Source: an uncultured Clostridium sp.
GTDB lineage: Bacteria > Bacillota > Clostridia > TANB77 > CAG-508
Direction of reading: 5' to 3'
Assembly: GCA_947574235.1 (NCBI GenBank)
Contig: CANPIU010000008.1
Span: 1 to 49,632, forward strand
DNA: 49,632 nt
Part shown: positions 42,234-49,632 of the stretch, one piece after another
How positions within the stretch are numbered: position 1 is the stretch's first letter
How the letters are laid out: each line of letters opens with the position of its first letter
The notes under the pieces: model-generated
Database searches by the model: none
The model's input: only the letters and a program-made list of their open reading frames with translations
Told to the model about the DNA's origin: nothing
Program-made: the position numbers and the translations under genes

Positions 42234-43058
42234 ATGATAGATTTTACCAATGCACTAGAAGAATTTAATAATTATAAAGGCTCAGAAAAAAAGAAAACGT
42301 TAATCTATAAGCATAAAAAATATTTAGTGAAATTTCCAGACCCAGTTACTTATATTAATAATGCTTTTTCTGAATATATTGGAAGCAATGTATTTAAAAT
42401 AGTTGGTTTTAAAGTACAAAATACCATTTTAGGGAAATATGAATATAAGGGAAAAGAAAAAATCGTATGTGCGTGTGAAGATTTTACCGATAAAGATACG
42501 ATATTATATGAATTTGAAAATTTAGCCTTAAGCACAAATCCTGATAAAAAAATAGAAACAGAACTAAAGGATATAATGGAAGTCATAGAAGAAAGTAAAA
42601 TGATTGATACAGAAAGTACGAAACAAGAATTTTGGAATATGTTTGTGATAGACAGTTTAATTGGAAATACCGATAGACATAATGGAAATTGGGGATTTTT
42701 ATTGAATAAAACTACAGGAGAAGCTGAATTTTCTCCAATTTATGATTGTGGCTCAGCTTTAAATCCAATGCTTGAAGAGGAAGAAATTAAAAAATTAAGT
42801 GAAACGGAATTAAAAAACTTAGCCATAAACTGTTATTCTTGTTTAAAAGAAAATGGTAAAAAAATCAACTATATGGAGTATATTAAACAAAGAAAAAATG
42901 AACAATGCAATGATGCGATTAAGAGGATATTTTTAAAGATTAATATACAGGAAATCAATAAATTTATTGATGGGGTAGAAGGTATATCTGAAATAAGAAA
43001 AGAGTTCTATAAAAAAATCATAGAGATACGATATGAAATTTTAAAAGAAGTATGTTAA
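42234..43058 (+). CDS. HipA/CtkA-like serine/threonine kinase
   Basis: 274 aa. YLVKFPDP gives the ATP-binding Lys near residue 32; DSLIGNTDRHNGNWGFLL (about 141-158) contains the catalytic Asp and Asn; IYDCGSALNP is the second metal motif. This is the HipA-fold family that includes stand-alone CtkA kinases. There is no adjacent HipB antitoxin. GTGGAG precedes the ATG. Confidence 0.85.
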   Translation: MIDFTNALEEFNNYKGSEKKKTLIYKHKKYLVKFPDPVTYINNAFSEYIGSNVFKIVGFKVQNTILGKYEYKGKEKIVCACEDFTDKDTILYEFENLALSTNPDKKIETELKDIMEVIEESKMIDTESTKQEFWNMFVIDSLIGNTDRHNGNWGFLLNKTTGEAEFSPIYDCGSALNPMLEEEEIKKLSETELKNLAINCYSCLKENGKKINYMEYIKQRKNEQCNDAIKRIFLKINIQEINKFIDGVEGISEIRKEFYKKIIEIRYEILKEVC

Positions 43059-43109
43059 AAATATTAATAAGATACTTGCTAGTAGTAAGAGTGAGAAGGG
43101 AAGAAAAAA

Positions 43110-44195
43110 ATGTTAAAAGAAGAATTAGAGGCTCTTAAATTACCAGACATATTGAAAAGTAATACTGGTAGTTATGTAAAAAATGTCCAAGAGTGGGAGA
43201 AACGAAGAGAGGAAATAAAACAAATCCTTTGCCAAGAAGAGTATGGAGATTTAATAAAAAATAAGCATGTTCTAATAACTACTAAATTAATAAAAGAGGA
43301 CGACAAATATTGTGGAGCAAAGTGCATTTATAGAGAGATATTGTTAACTTTACACTTAGAACAAGGAGAATATTCATTTCCAGTAAAAATATCAGTTCCG
43401 AAACAAGAAACCTTATGCCCAGCCTTTCTATATATTAATTTTTGGGGTGAGTTTCCCAATCAATATTTACCAGTAGAAGAGATAGGCGATAATGGATTTG
43501 CTGTTGTTTCTTTCTGTTATACAGATATAACGTCAGATGATAATGATTTTACGAATGGATTAAGCAAATACTTTATCCATAATGAAAACAATAGAACTTT
43601 TGGCAAAATAGCACTATGGGCTTGGGCAGCTAGTCATGTCATGGACTATATCGAAAATATACCAGAAATAGACAAAGAAAATGTTGCCATTGTAGGGCAT
43701 TCGAGACTAGGAAAAACAGCTTTGCTTGCAAGTGCATTTGATGAAAGATTTCGCTATACAATAGCTAATAATGCAGGACAAAGTGGAGATGCCTTAAGTA
43801 GAGGGAAGAAGGGAGAACATGTTAAAGAAATTTGTGAAAGATTTCCCTTTTGGTTTGTACCTAACTATTGCAATTATATAGATAAAGAGGACTTATTGCC
43901 TTTTGACCAGCACTTTTTGTTAGGACTGATTGCACCAAGAAATTTATATGTTGCAAGTGCCAGTGAAGATGGATGGGCAGACCCACACGCACAGTTTTTA
44001 GCCTGTGTAGCTGCTAGTCCAATTTATCATTTATATGGACTAGCAGGGCTGATACTAAAAAATGACAGTTATCTGGAGGTAGGTCAACAAAGCTATGAAG
44101 GAAACATTGGTTATCATATAAGAAAAGGTTGGCATTACTTGACGAGAGAGGATTGGAATAGATTTATGCAATACATTAAAGAAAAAAAGGAATAG
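43110..44195 (+). CDS. alpha/beta-hydrolase esterase (CE15/acetyl-xylan-esterase-like)
   Basis: 361 aa. Nucleophile elbow VGHSRLGKTALLA (Ser about 197) preceded by an ALWAWAASHVMDYI helix, and GYHIRKGWHYLTREDWNRFM near the C-terminus with the catalytic His region. This GHSRxGK pattern occurs in glucuronoyl/acetyl-xylan esterase-type hydrolases. No signal peptide, so it would act in the cytoplasm. GAGAAGGGAAG precedes the ATG. Confidence 0.8.
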   Translation: MLKEELEALKLPDILKSNTGSYVKNVQEWEKRREEIKQILCQEEYGDLIKNKHVLITTKLIKEDDKYCGAKCIYREILLTLHLEQGEYSFPVKISVPKQETLCPAFLYINFWGEFPNQYLPVEEIGDNGFAVVSFCYTDITSDDNDFTNGLSKYFIHNENNRTFGKIALWAWAASHVMDYIENIPEIDKENVAIVGHSRLGKTALLASAFDERFRYTIANNAGQSGDALSRGKKGEHVKEICERFPFWFVPNYCNYIDKEDLLPFDQHFLLGLIAPRNLYVASASEDGWADPHAQFLACVAASPIYHLYGLAGLILKNDSYLEVGQQSYEGNIGYHIRKGWHYLTREDWNRFMQYIKEKKE

Positions 44196-44211
44196 AAATC
44201 TAGGAAAGCAT

Positions 44212-44262
44212 AAAAAACTACTTTTTAGAGTATAGAAGAATACTTTAAAAGGTAGTTTTTTT
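44212..44262. terminator. long stem terminator
   Basis: AAAAAACTACTTTTTAGAGTAT (22 nt, 44212-44233) pairs with the complement at 44240-44261 with two G.T pairs; A-run and T-run on the sides. Confidence 0.85.
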
Positions 44263-44338
44263 ATTGAATACAATACATATCTTTTCAAAAAACTTAATAT
44301 ACATGTAATAAAATTAATAAGTAGGAGGCAAAAACAAT

Positions 44339-45143
44339 ATGAAAAAGCTAAAACAAGGAGCCGTCATAATTTTAATCATTGCCATATTTTCATTAAGCAT
44401 CATACAAACCAAAACAAAAGAAGGAATAGAAACCAATAGTGAAGTAAAAGGAGCAAGCAATCAGAAAATAGGATGGGGTATCAAGAGAAATGATAATCAT
44501 GAACAGCCAGACGTAGGAAGTAAAAACAAAAAAGTCCTAGAAGAAAATCAAGGGATATGTTTAGGAAATAAAGAAAAAAAGAATATCTATCTAACCTTTG
44601 ACGAAGGCTATGAAGCAGGCTATACGCCACAACTGTTAAGTACCTTAAAAGAAAACGAAGTAAAAGCCACCTTCTTTATCACAGCCCATTTCGTAAACAC
44701 ACAAAGTGACTTAGTTAAGCAAATGATAGATGAAGGACATATCATAGGAAACCATACCGTTAATCATAAAAGCATGCCAGACTTAACAGAAGAGCAAATT
44801 CGAAAAGAAGTCATGGAATTACACCAAGTTATTCATGAAAAATTCCGGTTATGAAATGAAATACATAAGGCCACCCAAAGGAGAATATAGTGAAAATAGT
44901 CTGCAAGCAACCAATCGACTAGGCTATACAACCGTTATGTGGTCATTTGCCTATGAGGACTGGAACGAAGACAAACAACCAGACGAAGAAGCAGCCAAAA
45001 AGAAAATACTAGACAATTTGCATAATGGAGAAATTATGCTATTACATGGAAATTCTAAAACCAATACCAACATTTTAGCTTCCATTATTCAAGAGGCCAA
45101 AAAAGAAGGTTATGAATTTAAATCCTTAGATGAATTTGAGTGA
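44339..45143 (+). CDS. PdaA-like polysaccharide deacetylase, read through one +1 shift at CGG
   Basis: About 267 aa with an N-terminal signal anchor. NodB-type domain: TFDEGYE (motif 1), IGNHTVNHKSM (His-x3-His metal site), then RPPKGEYSE (motif 3) and LLHG (motif 5). In-frame CGG at 44846-44848 breaks the frame after VIHEKF; skipping its C gives GYEMKYIRPP, as in PdaA relatives. PdaA makes muramic delta-lactam of the spore cortex. AGGAGG precedes the ATG. Both motif groups are needed, so the unshifted product would be inactive. Confidence 0.87.
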
Positions 45144-45153
45144 TATTCGTCGA

Positions 45154-45297
45154 GGGGCATTGGGGACGTTTCCTTTTGCACATTTTTGTGCATTGGGGAC
45201 ATATCTTTAATTTTAAAAAATCACTTAGTTTAGAAAAAATAATAAGATGTGTCCCCAATGCACAAAAATGTGCAAAAGGAAACGTCCCCAATGCCCC
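45154..45297. repeat. REPIN-like inverted repeat, arms of 54 bp
   Basis: Arms 45154-45207 and 45244-45297 are reverse complements with one mismatch; contain two GGGGAC units each and a nested TGCACATTTTTGTGCA palindrome. Lies between the deacetylase gene and yqfC, only 10 bp after the deacetylase stop. Confidence 0.9.
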
Positions 45298-45321
45298 CTG
45301 ACAAACAGAAAGGATAGAAAA

Positions 45322-45594
45322 ATGAAGAAGTCGAATAAGATAGATAAGATATTAGAAATGCCAAAAGAAGTGTATTCCGATATTCCCAAAATTATCATAA
45401 CAGGATTTGATGAAATGATAATTGAAAATTTCAAAGGAATACTTGAATATGAAGAATTTTTTGTAAGGATTAACACACACATAGGCATTATAAATATCAA
45501 TGGTTTTAATTTGAATTTAGAGAATATGACAAAAGATGATATTAAGGTGACAGGGAAAATTGAAAGTATGGATATTGAGAGGATAGAAGATTAG
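45322..45594 (+). CDS. yqfC: sporulation protein YqfC (YabP/YqfC family)
   Basis: 90 aa: MPKEVYSDIPKIIITGFDEMIIENFKGILEYEEFFVRI is the YabP/YqfC core. AAAGGA precedes ATG 45322. Ends 4 nt before yqfD; the pair is conserved in spore formers. The REPIN just upstream separates it from the preceding gene. Confidence 0.92.
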   Translation: MKKSNKIDKILEMPKEVYSDIPKIIITGFDEMIIENFKGILEYEEFFVRINTHIGIININGFNLNLENMTKDDIKVTGKIESMDIERIED

Positions 45595-45598
45595 AAAA

Positions 45599-46783
45599 AT
45601 GATAATAAGGATATGGATTAGTTATATCATTGGGTATTTAGGAATTACCATTGAAGGGTACTATATTGAAAGATTTATTAATATGTGCCGAAGCAATAAA
45701 ATTGCCATTTGGCATTTGAAAAGGAAAAAAGACATACAATTGGATTTTCGTGTAGGAATACAGGATTTTAAAGAAATTTGTAGAATTGCTAGAAAAACAA
45801 AGTGTAAAATAAAAATAAATCGCAAAAGGGGACTTCCTTTTTTATTACACCGCTATCAAAAAAGAAAGCTATTTTTTGTTTTTCTTCTACTTATGATTAT
45901 TTTAACCGTGTTATCCTCTTATTTTGTATGGAATGTGGATATTAGGGAGGAAAATGGACAGGAATTGGAAAACATAGCAAAGGATATTGAAGAAGCGGGC
46001 CTAAAAATGGGAGAACGAAAAGCAAAAGTGAATACCAAGGAGATTATTAATAAAATTAGATTGCAAAGAAATGATATTGCCTGGATGGGGATTGAATTAA
46101 AAGGAACCAATGCCATTGTAAAAGTAGTAAAAGCAGATGAAAAGCCTGAAATTATTAATGAAGAAGAGTATTGTAGTATTATGGCAGATAAGGTAGGAAT
46201 TATAACGAAAATCAATGCTCAAACAGGGATGGCTAATGTAAAAGTAGGAGATACGGTAAATGTAGGAGATACGTTGATTAATGGTTGGATGGAAGGAAAA
46301 TACACCGGAATTCGTTATGTGCATGCCAAAGGAGAAGTTGAGGCAAAAGTATGGCATACTAAATATATCAATATACCGTATCATACTACGGAAAGGGTAG
46401 AAACAGGGAACATTGAAAATCGATATGCGATAAAATTTAATAATTTTAAAATAAATTTTCCAAAAAAGCTTTCAAAATTTGAAATTTATGATACAATAGA
46501 AACGGAAAACAAAATGAAACTATTTTCGGACTTTTATTTACCAATTTCGATTCTAAAAACCACGAATAAAGAGGTAGAAGAAGTACAAAAAAATTATGAA
46601 ATAGAAGAAGCGAAACACATAGGGATAGAACGATTAGAACAAGAATTGGAGCAAGAAATACAAGACAAAGAATCGATAGTAGGCAAAAATATTAATACTT
46701 ACGAAAAAGAAGGAAGTATTGATATTTATGTTACATATGAAGTTTTAGAAAGTATAGGGACAAATGAAAAGATTGTGTTTTAG
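45599..46783 (+). CDS. yqfD: sporulation protein YqfD
   Basis: 394 aa: N-terminal YQFD domain (GYLGITIEGYYIERFINMC), one membrane helix (about residues 85-107) and an exported portion with GIITKINAQTGMANVKVGDTV repeated as a hammerhead-like domain. Required at the sigma-E stage in B. subtilis relatives. Partner of YqfC. Confidence 0.93.
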   Translation: MIIRIWISYIIGYLGITIEGYYIERFINMCRSNKIAIWHLKRKKDIQLDFRVGIQDFKEICRIARKTKCKIKINRKRGLPFLLHRYQKRKLFFVFLLLMIILTVLSSYFVWNVDIREENGQELENIAKDIEEAGLKMGERKAKVNTKEIINKIRLQRNDIAWMGIELKGTNAIVKVVKADEKPEIINEEEYCSIMADKVGIITKINAQTGMANVKVGDTVNVGDTLINGWMEGKYTGIRYVHAKGEVEAKVWHTKYINIPYHTTERVETGNIENRYAIKFNNFKINFPKKLSKFEIYDTIETENKMKLFSDFYLPISILKTTNKEVEEVQKNYEIEEAKHIGIERLEQELEQEIQDKESIVGKNINTYEKEGSIDIYVTYEVLESIGTNEKIVF

Positions 46784-46799
46784 GAAGGATGAAGTTTTG

Positions 46800-48008
46800 A
46801 TGGAAGAAAGAAGTCTTAGGATAACAGGAGCAGATAAAACATTTTTTAACAAAATAACAAATACTTTAACGAGAATATTAATACCAACCAGAATTGGCAT
46901 TAATGGCATGTTAATTTCCATGAAAAGGAATAGCATGATAAAAGCATTTGAAACCTACACAGCCGATAGTGAAAATTACGATAACGAAGAAATCGAAAAA
47001 AAATATGATACAGCCTATGAAGCTTATTTAGGTTCTTTAGATAAATACGTAATGGACTCTATCTACAAAAAAGTAAAAAACAATACCGCATCAGAGTTTG
47101 AAAAAAATGCACTTGCTAAATATTATGAAGTAACAAGTCTAAAAGAAAGCGAATATATTGAGTATAAATATCGCAAACAAAAATACTTAATTGAACTTGA
47201 CTATCAAGGAATTAAAGTAGATAACAAAGAAAAGTTAATAGAAAAATATCATAAATTCTATCTATCCAAAATGGATAGTTTATACAAAGCAATTCTAAAA
47301 AACTATTCTATCAAGATAGCAGATAACACCAATAGTTATGATGCTTCTAAGGAGTGGATTTATACCAAAATATTTTATACCCTAGAAGAATATATCCAAA
47401 ATATCTTATCTTTGAAAATAGAATTAAACCAAGACGAAACCGTAAAAGACGTCGTATCAGAATATGAAAAATACCAATCGTATGAAGTTGGAAAATTAGA
47501 CACCAAAGATAATATTGAAAAAAATATGGTATTACTAGGTATTAGCAGAAAACTATTTACCCATAGTTTGCCACTTATTGTAGCAGAACAATGCTATGAA
47601 AAATTATTGAAAGATGCAAGAATGCTAGTACAAGATACTAAAATGGCAGCCAAAAGAGAAAGAGCCTATTCCATGCTAATCAACTTGATAGAAGACTATA
47701 ACATTAAACTATTATCCACAAAAGTGTATTGGGATACCCAAAAAGCAAAAGATGACTACAAAACTTTTTGGAACCAATACAAAGAAATTACCAAATTAAA
47801 GGAAAAAGATTTCATTGAATATGTAAAGCAAAAAGAAATCCTATTCATGAAAGATGACATGAAAAAGCTAGGAAATGGCAAAATGGATTATTCTAAGATT
47901 ATGACTTATTATAAAAGAAAACTAGTAGATTATGGCGTGATGAAGCAAATTAAAAATTCGTTTCAATCAAATGGAAACTACAAAAAGAAAGCAAAGGAAG
48001 TTGCCTAA
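46800..48008 (+). CDS. long helical protein of unknown function between yqfD and ybeY
   Basis: 402 aa from ATG 46800 after AGGAAGGA (46782-46789). It is overwhelmingly alpha-helical, rich in Tyr/Lys/Glu, with no membrane helix or recognised domain. In most Clostridia the phoH ATPase gene lies at this position; it is absent. The product overlaps nothing and ends 1 nt before ybeY, so it is part of the sporulation/RNA-processing operon. Function unknown. Confidence 0.75.
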   Translation: MEERSLRITGADKTFFNKITNTLTRILIPTRIGINGMLISMKRNSMIKAFETYTADSENYDNEEIEKKYDTAYEAYLGSLDKYVMDSIYKKVKNNTASEFEKNALAKYYEVTSLKESEYIEYKYRKQKYLIELDYQGIKVDNKEKLIEKYHKFYLSKMDSLYKAILKNYSIKIADNTNSYDASKEWIYTKIFYTLEEYIQNILSLKIELNQDETVKDVVSEYEKYQSYEVGKLDTKDNIEKNMVLLGISRKLFTHSLPLIVAEQCYEKLLKDARMLVQDTKMAAKRERAYSMLINLIEDYNIKLLSTKVYWDTQKAKDDYKTFWNQYKEITKLKEKDFIEYVKQKEILFMKDDMKKLGNGKMDYSKIMTYYKRKLVDYGVMKQIKNSFQSNGNYKKKAKEVA

Positions 48009-48009
48009 C

Positions 48010-48483
48010 ATGTATGAAATCGTATATCAAGAAATAGAAGAAAAAGAAATTTATGAAGAAACGATAAGGAAAGTATTATCACAGTGCTTTCAAGAAGAAG
48101 GACTAGAAAAGGCAAAACTATCGATTACGATTACTTTAACAACACCACAAAACATACAAGAAATAAACAAAGAATATAGAGGGATTGATAAAGCAACCGA
48201 TGTGCTTTCTTTTCCTATGTTTGAAAAGGACGAGTTAAGAGAAAAGATACAAAAAAAAGACTTCATGCACGAAGATATTTTAGGAGATATCGTAATTTCT
48301 ATAGAGCAAGTAGAAAAACAAGCCATAGAATATGGCCATAGTTTTGAAAGAGAACTAAGTTATATGTTAGTCCATGGATTTTATCATCTAATGGGATATG
48401 ACCACATACAAGAAGAGGATAAGATAAAAATGAGACCAAAAGAGGAAAAAATTTTAGCCGACTTAAAAATAAGTAGGGCTTAA
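48010..48483 (+). CDS. ybeY: endoribonuclease YbeY (16S rRNA maturation)
   Basis: 157 aa from ATG 48010. The metal triad is H122, H126 and H132 in LVHGFYHLMGYDH; TDVLSFPM is the other conserved motif. Zinc-dependent RNase for 16S rRNA 3'-end processing. AGGAAG precedes the start; it begins 1 nt after the previous gene. Confidence 0.96.
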   Translation: MYEIVYQEIEEKEIYEETIRKVLSQCFQEEGLEKAKLSITITLTTPQNIQEINKEYRGIDKATDVLSFPMFEKDELREKIQKKDFMHEDILGDIVISIEQVEKQAIEYGHSFERELSYMLVHGFYHLMGYDHIQEEDKIKMRPKEEKILADLKISRA

Positions 48484-48498
48484 AAGGAGGAAGTGCAA

Positions 48499-49587
48499 AT
48501 GAGTGGAAAAAGAACCAAAACGAAGAAAAAGAAAAGTGGAACTAAAATCATGATTGTAGCTTTAGTTTTATTTATTCTTGGTGCTGGAGGGGTACTTGCT
48601 TACCAAATTATTAAGAATAAGGATAACCAAGAAACAGCCGTGGAACAAGAACCAATCACAGCTGTATTAGAAGAAAAAGAAGTACAGATTTTTAAAGGAG
48701 ACGATAGACCGATTGCGGTCATGATAGACAACCATAGCGATGCTTGGCCACAAGCAGGTCTGCAAAAAGCCTATATGGTCTATGAAATCGTAGTAGAAGG
48801 CGGAGAAACTCGTTTGATGGCACTATTTAAAGGAGTAGACGTAGAAAAAATCGGACCAGTTAGAAGTGCAAGACATTATTTCTTAGACTATGCAATGGAA
48901 AATGATGCTATTTACACCCATTTTGGCGAAAGCCCACAGGCTGACAGTGATATTCGAAAATATAGTATCAACGAAATTGACGGAATTGCCGAAGATGGAA
49001 CCACTTTTAAAAGAGTAAAAGACAAAGCATCTCCACATAATGCCGTAACTAGTATCGATAAATTAATAGAATCTGCTAAGAACAAGAAATTCAAAATGAC
49101 TTCTAACAAAGAAAGTGTACTAAACTATGTAACAGATGAAGTCAATTTAGAAGAAGGACAAGGGGCTATCAGTGTGACGATACCACACTCGGATTTACAA
49201 ACCGTAAAATATGTCTATGATGAAGAAAACAAAGTATATCAAAGATATGCCAGAGGAAAGAAACAAACCGATTGGGATAGCAAAGAAACCATAACGACTA
49301 AAAATATCATTGTAACTTTCTGTGACAATTATACGTTGCAAGATAAAGAAAATAAGGGAAGACAGGGAATTAAAAATATAGGGACTTTTGATGGATACTA
49401 TATTACCAACGGAAAAGCAATCAAAATCAAATGCATCAAAAAGGAACGAGATGAGCAAACGGTGTATCAAGATTTAGAAGGAAATGAAATTAAGGTAAAT
49501 GATGGCAATACCTTTGTAAATATTTGTCCAACTGATGCTAAGGTCGTGTTGGAAGAGCCAGCAGCAGTTGAAATGCCGGTAGTGTAA
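48499..49587 (+). CDS. DUF3048 (YerB-like) exported protein
   Basis: 362 aa. Basic start, one membrane helix (about 14-36), then the DUF3048 N-terminal domain: RPIAVMIDNHSDAWPQAGLQKAYMVYEIVVEGGETRLMALF and IGPVRSARHYFLDYA. It lacks a lipobox Cys, unlike some YerB lipoproteins. AAAGGAGG precedes ATG 48499 (a GTG 6 nt upstream overlaps the site). Confidence 0.9.
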   Translation: MSGKRTKTKKKKSGTKIMIVALVLFILGAGGVLAYQIIKNKDNQETAVEQEPITAVLEEKEVQIFKGDDRPIAVMIDNHSDAWPQAGLQKAYMVYEIVVEGGETRLMALFKGVDVEKIGPVRSARHYFLDYAMENDAIYTHFGESPQADSDIRKYSINEIDGIAEDGTTFKRVKDKASPHNAVTSIDKLIESAKNKKFKMTSNKESVLNYVTDEVNLEEGQGAISVTIPHSDLQTVKYVYDEENKVYQRYARGKKQTDWDSKETITTKNIIVTFCDNYTLQDKENKGRQGIKNIGTFDGYYITNGKAIKIKCIKKERDEQTVYQDLEGNEIKVNDGNTFVNICPTDAKVVLEEPAAVEMPVV

Positions 49588-49610
49588 AGTAATCTATGAA
49601 AAAATAGAGT

Positions 49611-49627
49611 ATGGAAAAAATTTCCAT
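49611..49627 (+). terminator. hairpin at the window end
   Basis: ATGGAAA (49611-49617) with TTTCCAT (49621-49627); the window ends before any T-run can be judged. Confidence 0.35.
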
Positions 49628-49632
49628 AAATT

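Overview
The window is a low-GC (about one third G+C by eye) chromosome segment from a spore-forming Clostridia-like Firmicute. Supporting evidence: AGGAGG-type ribosome binding sites, sigma-A promoters, BofA, YqfC and YqfD sporulation genes, DUF2508, CdaA, an agr quorum-sensing locus, a glmS ribozyme and the large clostridial type of PurL. I cannot name the genus; an uncultured gut lineage is plausible.

Layout. 1-80 is a long palindromic repeat. 181-2073 holds a small membrane gene, cdaA and truA. 2128-3339 holds a Cys/Asn-rich membrane protein and a P-loop protein. 3349-11923 is a complete filamentous phage (inovirus) genome carrying two major-coat genes, a pIII-like adhesin, a pVI-like protein, a Zot/pI ATPase, a G2P-type replication initiator, repressors and an ISLre2-type DDE transposase. 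The whole unit is bounded by 25-bp terminal inverted repeats and an exact 9-bp target duplication, so it sits in the chromosome as a transposon. 12010-19943 holds a metal-exporter-like protein, an orphan VirD4-type coupling protein, DUF2508-bofA, two GC-richer orphan genes, glmS with its ribozyme, and mtnN. 19998-25402 holds a diaminopentanoate-dehydrogenase-like enzyme, tRNA-Met and agrBD facing agrCA. 25834-40337 is mostly purine synthesis (purM, purL, purB, purD, purN, purF, purC, purE) with a cupin, a HAD protein, an ORF6N protein and an ATPase in between. 40723-49587 holds a surface beta-propeller protein, a HipA-like kinase, an esterase, a polysaccharide deacetylase, yqfC-yqfD-unknown-ybeY and a DUF3048 protein.

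Most unusual signal. truA (three times), purB (once) and the deacetylase gene (once) are each interrupted, and at all five places the in-frame codon is CGG. Skipping its C (+1) puts the ribosome on GGN (glycine) and restores the conserved protein exactly. Reading the other recognisable chromosomal genes by eye, I found no other in-frame CGG. This looks like +1 recoding at a scarce or unassigned CGG codon, read as C-GGN = Gly, rather than five random breaks. Exceptions where CGG would have to be arginine are confined to small unrecognised or foreign-looking genes.

Four large inverted repeats with a GGGAC core (REPIN/RAYT-like) lie between genes. One supplies the stop codon and last residues of PurM. 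No matching transposase is visible.
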